Shown here: positions 1 through 4,323 of the stretch, one piece after another
Position numbering within the stretch: the first letter of the stretch is position 1
How the letters are laid out: each line of letters opens with the position of its first letter
Assembly (NCBI GenBank): GCA_035718045.1
Contig: DASTHV010000035.1
Span: forward strand, 1 to 5,295
Direction of reading: 5' to 3'
From: DASTHV01 sp035718045
GTDB taxonomy: Bacteria > Patescibacteriota > Saccharimonadia > Saccharimonadales > UBA10212
DNA: 5,295 nucleotides
Translations under genes and position numbers: made by a program
Notes under the pieces: generated by a model
What the model was told of the DNA's origin: nothing
The model's input: only the letters and a program-made list of their open reading frames with translations
The model's database searches: none

Positions 1-536
1 TAGGGTAAGCTGAAGTGAAACGCCGCACTGCCCATCAGCAGCGCGAAGCCCGGCAGTGCAACCTTAATTGAAAAACCGATGAATGCCAGAGTTATCAGCA
101 CGGCGGCCAGCAGGAAGGCCCGAGCCGCGATAGAAGAGCTCCAAAAGCCAAAGCGGCTATAAGAGGTGGGATGCAGGTAGTGGTCAACGATAATGTCGTT
201 TTCAAAACTGTTTAGAATGTTTTTAGATAGCCAAATGGCTATATAACAGATAGCTCCGATGAATGACCATAAAATTATTTGGCCTAGCCGGCCGCCTATG
301 GCGGTACTAAACGAATCATTCAAGCCTTGGCCAAGGGTCTGAAAGCCGGCTTTGAGTTCTTCCGGAGAGCTGTTTTGGCCGCTGCCGATGATGTCAACCA
401 ACTTGCTGGAGTTAAAGATTATCATCAAAACAATACTTAGTAGGCCGTATAGCACTACTTCGGCGGTGCTGGGAGCTAAAACCCGTCTTAGACTGTGCTC
501 TTCACGTTCGTTCTCCGATTGTATGGTTCCGTTCAT
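1..536 (-). CDS. Partial multi-pass membrane protein of unknown function (C-terminus beyond window)
   Basis: A leftward reading frame starts at the ATG complementary to 534-536 and stays open for 178 codons to the window edge, so the C-terminus is missing. It begins MNGTIQSENEREEHSLRRVL, a charged cytoplasmic-looking tail. Hydrophobic stretches follow at about residues 28-42, 84-104, 136-158 and 160-175, consistent with three or four membrane helices. Between helices 1 and 2 lies a polar, Gly/Ser/Gln-rich loop (about 50-83), and between 2 and 3 a segment with DHYLHPTSY (118-126). I do not recognise the family. No Shine-Dalgarno sequence precedes the ATG; a TATGAT box on the same strand (560-565) lies 23 nt upstream. 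The gene is divergent from the DedA gene, sharing a region of about 90 bp, so a role in the envelope is possible but only inferred from position. The unbroken frame and hydrophobic pattern support real coding better than the opposite-strand frame at 352-591. Confidence 0.8.
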   Translation of the reverse strand, partial: MNGTIQSENEREEHSLRRVLAPSTAEVVLYGLLSIVLMIIFNSSKLVDIIGSGQNSSPEELKAGFQTLGQGLNDSFSTAIGGRLGQIILWSFIGAICYIAIWLSKNILNSFENDIIVDHYLHPTSYSRFGFWSSSIAARAFLLAAVLITLAFIGFSIKVALPGFALLMGSAAFHFSLP

Positions 537-559
537 ATTTGTGTTGAATTTACCCTTTA

Positions 560-565
560 ATCATA
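560..565 (-). promoter_or_regulatory. Candidate -10 box (TATGAT) for the leftward membrane gene
   Basis: TATGAT on the minus strand matches the TATAAT consensus at five of six positions. It would start transcription about 16 nt before the ATG at 536, giving a short leader with no Shine-Dalgarno. No convincing -35 hexamer was seen at the usual distance, so this is a weak call. Confidence 0.3.
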
Positions 566-611
566 CACCTTGCGGTCCGATTTGCCGATAATGAAACCCC
601 AGCCGGTAGTT

Positions 612-617
612 TATAAT
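612..617 (+). promoter_or_regulatory. Consensus -10 box (TATAAT) for the DedA gene
   Basis: A perfect TATAAT lies 11 nt before the ATG at 629. Transcription would begin around 623-626, leaving a leader of only a few nucleotides, which agrees with the absence of any Shine-Dalgarno motif. No good -35 is visible; TTGCCG at 582-587 is too far (24 bp). The box position also argues against using the upstream in-frame TTG at 620 as the start, since that codon would fall before or at the transcription start. Confidence 0.5.
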
Positions 618-628
618 AGTTGGTTGTA

Positions 629-1237
629 ATGCATAACCTGTTTAACCCCACAGCTCTGGTTCAGGACTTCGGGTATTTTGGGGTTTTCGCGACGCTCTTC
701 ATAGAGTCAGGAGTTGTTGTCGGCTTTTTTCTGCCGGGTGACACACTGCTGTTTGCAGCTGGTTTGTTGGCCTCGCAGCATGTGATCAACATCGTTCTTT
801 TGATTATCATCAGCGTGGCCGCCGCAATTTCGGGAAATAGTCTCGGCTACTTCACGGGTAAGCGGACCGGCCATGCCTTGTTTAACCGGCCCAGGTCGTT
901 CTGGTTTTCACCCAAACGAGTCAAAGAGGCTCATGAATTTTTCGAGAAAGAAGGCCCGCAGGCTTTGATACTAGCTCGGTTCGTGCCGGCGGTACGTACT
1001 TTTGTTCCAATTATCGCCGGAGTGGGCGAAATGCCATATCGCACGTTTTTGACATTCAACGCCATCGGCGGCCTGCTGTGGGGAATCGTGGTACCGATCT
1101 TAGGCTATACCCTTGGCAAAACCATCCACAACATTGATAAATATATCCTGCCGATCGTGGTGATAATCGCTCTTATTTCGGCGCTGCCGGTGGTCATGTC
1201 CTATCTTAAGGGCAAGAAATCCAAAAATAAAAACTGA
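629..1237 (+). CDS. DedA family membrane protein (probable undecaprenyl-phosphate/lipid transporter)
   Basis: DedA-family (SNARE-associated/VTT domain) membrane protein of 202 residues, normal length for the family. Visible hallmarks are an acidic residue in the first re-entrant region (E26 in FIESGVVVGFFLPGD, with FFLPGD at 33-38), GYFTGKRTG at 73-81, and the second re-entrant motif ARFVPAVRTFVPIIAG at 116-131 with R117, P120, R123 and P127, followed by F140, N144 and W151. Hydrophobic segments at about 12-34, 52-75, 139-163 and 173-191 surround these, and the tail is Lys-rich (KGKKSKNKN). Family members such as UptA recycle the lipid carrier undecaprenyl phosphate across the cytoplasmic membrane; others affect phospholipid distribution and membrane potential, so the substrate here is inferred. 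I prefer ATG 629 over the in-frame TTG at 620 because of the TATAAT placement. It is divergent from the partial membrane gene on its left and ends immediately against the convergent DUF2267 gene (no spacer between stop codons). Confidence 0.93.
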   Translation: MHNLFNPTALVQDFGYFGVFATLFIESGVVVGFFLPGDTLLFAAGLLASQHVINIVLLIIISVAAAISGNSLGYFTGKRTGHALFNRPRSFWFSPKRVKEAHEFFEKEGPQALILARFVPAVRTFVPIIAGVGEMPYRTFLTFNAIGGLLWGIVVPILGYTLGKTIHNIDKYILPIVVIIALISALPVVMSYLKGKKSKNKN

Positions 1238-1603
1238 TTAATGTAGCAATGCTACGGTACTGTTTGGCAATTGAGCTCTAATATGGTCGATTTCGCCTCT
1301 GGAAATAGCATTCTTTAGCGCCCGCCAGGCAGCGTGAATTTGCTTTTTGGCCCGTCCTTCATCTATATTCTCAATCTCCATAAACTGCTCAACCATGTCT
1401 TGCCGCGAATTATCATCAGTAGCCAGCGTGGCTAGCGCGATATCTTGCAGCTCTTGCGGCAGCTGGCTGGCAAAATCCTGCCGTTCGCCTTCTGTTAGAT
1501 GCACAGCCAGACTTTCCACCATCATTTCCAAGGCTTCCTTTGATTCTTGATCGGAAAAGCCCGAATAATGTTGAACTTTCTTAATCAATTCATGATATTT
1601 CAT
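1238..1603 (-). CDS. DUF2267 domain protein
   Basis: A soluble, acidic, all-helical protein of 121 residues with no signal peptide or membrane segment. It fits the DUF2267 pattern: an N-terminal helix MKYHELIKKVQHYSGFSD, an A-rich helix with LEMMVESLAVHLTEGER (about 25-41), then the characteristic FASQLPQELQ (about 44-53), and a second half (MVEQFMEIENIDEGRAKKQI...AAWRALKNAISRGEIDHIRAQLP) repeating the fold, with another QLP near residue 110-112. The biochemical function of the domain is unknown to me; in other bacteria it often appears as a small stand-alone protein. The ATG is well fixed by a strong Shine-Dalgarno AAGGAGG 5 nt upstream. The leader contains a conspicuous hairpin and a complementary copy of the Shine-Dalgarno sequence, suggesting post-transcriptional control. 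Its stop codon abuts that of the DedA gene, and the last codons form part of a possible terminator hairpin. Confidence 0.87.
   Translation of the reverse strand: MKYHELIKKVQHYSGFSDQESKEALEMMVESLAVHLTEGERQDFASQLPQELQDIALATLATDDNSRQDMVEQFMEIENIDEGRAKKQIHAAWRALKNAISRGEIDHIRAQLPNSTVALLH
1243..1255 (-). terminator. Possible terminator hairpin at the end of the DUF2267 gene
   Basis: GTAGC-AAT-GCTAC is a perfect 5-bp inverted repeat overlapping the last codons of the leftward gene. On the minus strand it is followed, after ATTAATCAG, by the T-rich TTTTTATTTTT, so it could terminate the leftward transcript. The stem is short and the T-run is displaced by about 9 nt, so the call is weak. Rightward there is no T-run, so it would not clearly stop DedA transcription. 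Confidence 0.35.
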
Positions 1604-1608
1604 AGAAG

Positions 1609-1615
1609 CCTCCTT
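1609..1615 (-). promoter_or_regulatory. Strong Shine-Dalgarno site for the DUF2267 gene
   Basis: AAGGAGG on the minus strand, 5 nt before the ATG, is an almost ideal ribosome binding site and fixes the start. It is one arm of a potential 13-bp helix with 1680-1692, which would block ribosome access if formed. Confidence 0.85.
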
Positions 1616-1625
1616 ACCGCTTGTG

Positions 1626-1654
1626 CCGCACTAGTCACTATTGTGACTGGGCGG
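1626..1654 (-). repeat. Inverted repeat / hairpin in the DUF2267 leader
   Basis: The stem is built from CCGC (1626-1629) with GCGG (1651-1654) and CTAGTCAC (1631-1638) with GTGACTGG (1643-1650), with a loop TATT and one unpaired A at 1630, giving about 12 pairs including one T-G. The core AGTCAC-N4-GTGACT is a perfect palindrome and could equally be a protein operator. It lacks an adjacent T-run on either strand, so it is not a typical terminator. It lies 10 nt before the Shine-Dalgarno of the DUF2267 gene. Confidence 0.6.
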
Positions 1655-1692
1655 TAGTGATCCGGCCATAAAGTTTTTCACAGCAAGGAGGC

Positions 1693-1713
1693 GAAATTAA
1701 TCGCTCCGGCGAT
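1693..1713 (-). terminator. Possible weak terminator after the 1720-2193 membrane-protein gene
   Basis: Six nucleotides beyond the TGA stop of the leftward membrane gene, ATCGC-CGGA-GCGAT forms a perfect 5-bp stem with a tetraloop, followed on that strand by TTAATTT. The tail is T-rich but interrupted and the stem is short, so termination may be partial, letting some transcripts continue into the DUF2267 leader. On the opposite strand the loop reads C(TCCG)G, an UNCG-type tetraloop. Confidence 0.35.
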
Positions 1714-1719
1714 GACGGC

Positions 1720-2193
1720 TCAGCGAAAAACTCGAAAAAGCCGTAACGTATTTCGAATAATTGAGACCCAGAATTCTTTAAAATAAACCAGATTTATAAG
1801 CACCGCGCCGGTTACGATTACTACATCCTCGCTGGTGTCATTGTAATAAACGTCAGTCAGGTGCAGCCACATACCCGCTTCATCCACAGATAAAGCTAGC
1901 CCGATTCCAAACAGAGCCGCCAGCCAAGGCGGTGATTTACTTGGCCGCGTAATCGCCAGATAACCGCAAATGGCTAAGATGATGAACCCATAGGTAAAGT
2001 GGTGGACGTGTTCGCCGCCAAATTGAAAAAATAGGCTGGGAAAAAGGTGCACCACCATCCTGGCGACAATAAACGTCGGGATAAATGTGCTTAACATCCA
2101 AAAGTTCTGGTGTTTATACTTTTTTACTAGAACATCTTGATAGATTGTCCGTAGCAGCCGCAGGTAAGCCGGAACTTGTTTATGAACTTGCAT
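1720..2193 (-). CDS. Small four-helix membrane protein with His/Asp/Glu clusters, function unknown
   Basis: A 157-residue integral membrane protein when read from the ATG at 2193. Hydrophobic helices are visible at about 31-49, 66-82, 91-111 and 122-142. The striking residues are E61-H62-V-H64-H65 (in GGEHVHHFTYG) at the start of helix 2, and D104-E105 followed by H111 and D114 (SVDEAGMWLHLTDVYY) at the end of helix 3. I recall similar uncharacterised membrane proteins in actinobacteria with an HH..G helix and a L.LDE...WL.L.DVYW motif, so this is probably a conserved but unnamed family; no function is claimed. An in-frame TTG at 2232 would add 13 residues, but an extended -10 box lies inside that stretch, so ATG 2193 is preferred. 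No Shine-Dalgarno precedes the ATG, as expected for a near-leaderless message. The gene is divergent from the LPNTG surface protein gene. Confidence 0.78.
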   Translation of the reverse strand: MQVHKQVPAYLRLLRTIYQDVLVKKYKHQNFWMLSTFIPTFIVARMVVHLFPSLFFQFGGEHVHHFTYGFIILAICGYLAITRPSKSPPWLAALFGIGLALSVDEAGMWLHLTDVYYNDTSEDVVIVTGAVLINLVYFKEFWVSIIRNTLRLFRVFR

Positions 2194-2205
2194 ATTCTGG
2201 GGTAT

Positions 2206-2214
2206 ATCATACCA
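2206..2214 (-). promoter_or_regulatory. Extended -10 promoter (TGGTATGAT) for the 1720-2193 gene
   Basis: The minus strand reads TGGTATGAT, that is TGn directly before a five-of-six match to TATAAT, an extended -10 element that can work without a good -35. It ends 12 nt before the ATG at 2193, so transcription would begin near the A at 2198, leaving about 5 nt of leader. This mirrors the DedA promoter spacing. Confidence 0.5.
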
Positions 2215-2216
2215 GG

Positions 2217-2244
2217 TTGTCAGGCTCCGCAATCAATATATACC
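2217..2244 (+). promoter_or_regulatory. Candidate promoter for the LPNTG surface protein gene
   Basis: TTGTCA (2217-2222) and TATACC (2239-2244) are separated by 16 bp and lie about 60 bp before the Shine-Dalgarno of the rightward gene. Both hexamers are imperfect. The element abuts the leftward extended -10, so the two promoters would be back to back and could compete. Confidence 0.3.
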
Positions 2245-2305
2245 TAACTTGTAAAGTATTTCGCTGCAGGTTTCAACCAGCCCGCCTAAACTGGAGTTCG
2301 ATGAT

Positions 2306-2313
2306 AAAGGAGG
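2306..2313 (+). promoter_or_regulatory. Shine-Dalgarno site deciding a TTG start
   Basis: AAAGGAGG lies 5 nt before TTG at 2319. An in-frame ATG at 2301 sits upstream of this site and has only a weak GGAG before it, so the TTG is the better start. The sequence from 2307 to 2320 is repeated exactly at 1685-1698. Confidence 0.7.
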
Positions 2314-2318
2314 CGAAA

Positions 2319-3011
2319 TTGAAAAAACTTATTCTTGTCCTAGGCGTATTGTTTATAAGCGTTCTAATCGGCGTACCGGTGGCTCGCGCCACCAATCAAG
2401 ACTCTGCCGCGTCAGGTAGTAACAGCGAAACCTCTTATAACTACCCGCCGCCCTACACGGGGGGAGCTCCGGTAGCCAAAGTCTTCCATCTGTCTGACGA
2501 CTCAACCGTAACCATCACTTCCACCGGCGCGGTGGTTAAACAGGGTAGAGGCGGCAATCCTTACCGCGAGGGCTGGGTGAACCCCGCGGATATCGGCAAT
2601 ATTAACTCTTATCAAGATATTAACGGCCGCTTAGCCTATGGCAGCAAAAATCCCTACCAAAACAACACAACATCCAGCGTCAGCCAGTCCTCAAGCAATA
2701 CCAAGGTCCAACCGCTCGCCTCTCAAAGCCAATCGCAATCCCAGAGCCAGAGCCAATCAGTGACGGTCCTGCCAGCAGCCACGATTTCGTCCCATAAAGC
2801 CACGGCCAGTTCTAGTGGTAACCAGTCACAGGCCCAGTCGTCTGCCACGAGTTCGTCTACCCCAGCCACAAGCGGTAAAGGCACAACACAATTGCCAAAC
2901 ACCGGCCCCGGGGATATAGCGGCCGTAGCCGGCGGTGCGACAGTCATCGGCACGTTGGCCCATTTCCTATACAGCGCGTTTATTCGCCGCAAACTTTTTC
3001 TAAATACTTAA
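2319..3011 (+). CDS. Secreted LPNTG-anchored surface protein with Ser-Gln repeat stalk
   Basis: A 230-residue exported protein starting at TTG. Residues 1-24 form a signal peptide (Lys-Lys, hydrophobic core LILVLGVLFISVLIGV, then VARA with likely cleavage after A24). A small possibly folded region spans about 40-110, including a Pro/Tyr-rich NYPPPYTGG and VFHLSDDSTVTITSTGAVV. Residues 115-188 are low complexity, rich in Ser, Gln, Thr and Ala, with six SQ dipeptides in a row (135-146), a typical wall-spanning stalk. The end is a sortase sorting signal: LPNTG at 192-196, hydrophobic helix about 199-221, then RRK and a short tail LFLNT. Sortase would cut between Thr and Gly and attach the protein to the cell wall or a similar acceptor. 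No sortase gene is in the window. I recognise no named family for the N-terminal part. Codons in the SQ run vary between repeats, suggesting selection on the protein and not recent slippage. Confidence 0.85.
   Translation: MKKLILVLGVLFISVLIGVPVARATNQDSAASGSNSETSYNYPPPYTGGAPVAKVFHLSDDSTVTITSTGAVVKQGRGGNPYREGWVNPADIGNINSYQDINGRLAYGSKNPYQNNTTSSVSQSSSNTKVQPLASQSQSQSQSQSQSVTVLPAATISSHKATASSSGNQSQAQSSATSSSTPATSGKGTTQLPNTGPGDIAAVAGGATVIGTLAHFLYSAFIRRKLFLNT
2721..2759 (+). repeat. Degenerate hexanucleotide repeat encoding (Ser-Gln)n
   Basis: Six consecutive Ser-Gln codon pairs followed by another Ser. Serine is written TCT, AGC, TCG, TCC, AGC and AGC, and glutamine alternates CAA/CAG, so the repeat is conserved at protein level while its DNA has drifted. 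Copy number may vary between strains. Confidence 0.7.
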
Positions 3012-3023
3012 TATGTTAAGTAT
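3004..3023. repeat. 8-bp perfect inverted repeat across the stop codon of the surface protein gene
   Basis: ATACTTAA (3004-3011), spacer TATG, TTAAGTAT (3016-3023). The repeat contains the TAA stop at 3009-3011 and lies about 37 bp before the FAD oxidoreductase start. It is AT-rich and lacks a following T-run, so it is a poor intrinsic terminator; an operator for a dimeric regulator of the downstream operon is an alternative. Confidence 0.55.
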
Positions 3024-3059
3024 CTTAGATCGGCGCTATAGCCGCGAAATACTCAGACG

Positions 3060-4289
3060 ATGTTGAAACTGCCCCAAAAAGAAGTCTCCCTTTTAAAACC
3101 TGAGGGGTTCAGGCCGACTTACCCTGGCCTGAAATCAGACATCGAGATTGATACAGTGGTCGTTGGCGGCGGTATCGTTGGCATAACCACGGCGTATTTA
3201 CTTAAGAAAGCCGGACAAAAAGTGGCTGTCTTAGAAAAAGACGCTATCGGCAGCGGCACAACCGGTCACACTACCGGCAAAGTCACTTCACAGCACAATT
3301 TGATGTACGCCGATATGTATGAGCGGTTTGGCGAGAAAAAAACCCGGCTGTACGGCGAGGCTAACCAAGCCGCGATCGAACAAATAGACAAATTGATCAA
3401 GGATGAGAAACTCGATTGCGGTTGGCAGCGGGCTGATAACTATGTCTATACCGCCAATAAGAAGCTCGTCGACCAATTTAGGCTGGAAGCTAAAATCGCC
3501 GTCCGTCTAGGGCTGCCGGCCACTTTTCAGAAAACCAGCCCATTGCCGTTCAAGATCGCCGCGACCGTCAGGTTTGCCGACCAAGCCCACTTTAGCGCCC
3601 AAAAGTACATCGAGGGCCTGGCCAGAACTATCAATCAAAACGGCAGTCATATCTACGAGCAAACCCAGGCCACGGGATTTAATGATGGCTCGCCAGGCGC
3701 CGTGTTGACTTCTGAAGCCAAAGTTACTGCTCGCGACATTATAGTGGCTACCAACGTGCCGACTTGGCCGCTGCTAGCCCGCGGCGCATATTGTGTACTA
3801 GAGTATCCTCAAAACTCTTATATAGTTGCCGGGCGGCCCAAAATCAAACTTGATGGAATGTACATTTCGCCCGACAAAAATCATTATTCTCTTCTGCCAG
3901 TCGGCAAAGGCAAGGACCAAACACTGTTGGTTGGCGGTGAAAACCATATTCCGGGTCTGGGTAGGGCTGAACCCCGCCACCAAAAGCTCGCTGATTATGC
4001 CGAACACCACTTTGGCGTAAGCGATATTAAATACCGCTGGCACGCCCGCGACTACCTAGCCTACGACAACTTCCCCCTGATAGGTAAGCTATACCCTTGG
4101 TCCGAACATATTTATGTGGCAACCGCTTTCAAGAAGTGGGGGCCGGCCCACAGTATGGTGGCCGCCAAGTTGCTGCGCGACTTAATCGCCGGCCAAAAAA
4201 ATGAGTGGTTAACTGTTTATGACTCAACGCGTATGTCGCCAGTCAAATATATTCCTCGAACCTTCGCCCAATATTTTAGCGATCATTAA
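3060..4289 (+). CDS. FAD-dependent oxidoreductase, DAO superfamily, YhfW-like without Rieske domain
   Basis: A 409-residue flavoprotein of the glycine/D-amino-acid oxidase (DAO) superfamily. The dinucleotide-binding fold is at the N-terminus: VVVGGGIVG with G36, G38, G41, then E59 at the end of the second strand for the FAD ribose, and the conserved GTTGHTTGKVTSQH at 66-79. The C-terminal FAD-contact region is seen at about 327-390: WHARDYLAYDNFPLIGKL, then YVATAFKKWGPAHSMVAAKLLRD and the WL.VYDSTR block. These blocks resemble the Bacillus YhfW-type proteins, which carry an extra C-terminal Rieske [2Fe-2S] domain and are about 500 residues. Here the protein stops at SDH shortly after that block, so the Rieske domain is absent. 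The electron acceptor and substrate are unknown; oxidation of an amine or amino acid is the general family chemistry. The ATG at 3060 has no clear Shine-Dalgarno. The aldo/keto reductase gene follows 34 bp later on the same strand, suggesting an operon. Confidence 0.87.
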   Translation: MLKLPQKEVSLLKPEGFRPTYPGLKSDIEIDTVVVGGGIVGITTAYLLKKAGQKVAVLEKDAIGSGTTGHTTGKVTSQHNLMYADMYERFGEKKTRLYGEANQAAIEQIDKLIKDEKLDCGWQRADNYVYTANKKLVDQFRLEAKIAVRLGLPATFQKTSPLPFKIAATVRFADQAHFSAQKYIEGLARTINQNGSHIYEQTQATGFNDGSPGAVLTSEAKVTARDIIVATNVPTWPLLARGAYCVLEYPQNSYIVAGRPKIKLDGMYISPDKNHYSLLPVGKGKDQTLLVGGENHIPGLGRAEPRHQKLADYAEHHFGVSDIKYRWHARDYLAYDNFPLIGKLYPWSEHIYVATAFKKWGPAHSMVAAKLLRDLIAGQKNEWLTVYDSTRMSPVKYIPRTFAQYFSDH

Positions 4290-4310
4290 ATCCGCAATAT
4301 TATACTTAAG

Positions 4311-4318
4311 AAAGGAGG
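4311..4318 (+). promoter_or_regulatory. Shine-Dalgarno site fixing the aldo/keto reductase start
   Basis: AAAGGAGG, 5 nt before ATG 4324, is an ideal ribosome binding site. It rules out the longer in-frame start at 4219, which would overlap the end of the FAD gene. TATTAT at 4298-4303 just upstream could be a -10 box for a separate transcript, but no -35 supports it. Confidence 0.8.
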
Positions 4319-4323
4319 GGTTC

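Larger units (their letters stand above)
1608..1692 (-). promoter_or_regulatory. Candidate structured leader that can mask the Shine-Dalgarno site
   Basis: In the minus-strand RNA, GCCUCCUUGCUGU (1692 to 1680) can pair with GCGGUAAGGAGGC (1620 to 1608) over 13 continuous pairs, eight of them Watson-Crick in a row (GCCUCCUU with AAGGAGGC), then a G-U, C-G, U-G, G-C, U-G extension. This covers the whole ribosome binding site. Nested inside is the independent hairpin at 1626-1654. The arrangement resembles a translational switch or thermosensor, but no known riboswitch class was recognised. It requires that the transcript begin upstream of 1692, either from an unseen promoter or by read-through from the 1720-2193 gene. 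Confidence 0.4.

Noticed and set aside
352..591. Rightward open frame of 79 codons
   Set aside because: It lies opposite the membrane-protein frame, which is open to the window edge with clear hydrophobic helices; the rightward product has no recognisable pattern and no ribosome site.
620..628. TTG at 620 as the DedA start (three extra residues)
   Set aside because: The TATAAT at 612-617 would start transcription after this codon, and the ATG at 629 gives a normal DedA N-terminus.
1696..1746. Rightward mini-frame after the AAGGAGG at 1685-1691
   Set aside because: Only about 16 codons, no standard start codon at a suitable distance and a quick stop; the motif is better explained as the partner arm of the leftward leader.
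2194..2232. TTG at 2232 as start of the leftward membrane protein (13 extra residues)
   Set aside because: An extended -10 promoter lies inside the extension and the added residues look non-conserved; ATG 2193 is preferred, though not proven.
2085..2318. Long N-terminal extension of the surface protein frame
   Set aside because: The frame runs through the opposite gene and the promoter region; the signal peptide begins right after the Shine-Dalgarno at 2306-2313.
2723..2992. Leftward open frame of 89 codons inside the surface protein gene
   Set aside because: It is the complement of the Ser/Gln repeat (giving Trp/Leu-rich nonsense) and has no start signals.
3798..4043. Open frames on both strands inside the FAD oxidoreductase gene, also 3288-3476
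   Set aside because: The plus-strand flavoprotein frame has family motifs throughout; these are shadows.
4219..4323. Extended start of the aldo/keto reductase overlapping the FAD gene
   Set aside because: An ideal Shine-Dalgarno precedes ATG 4324 and the barrel begins right after it; the extra residues are the FAD gene read in another frame.
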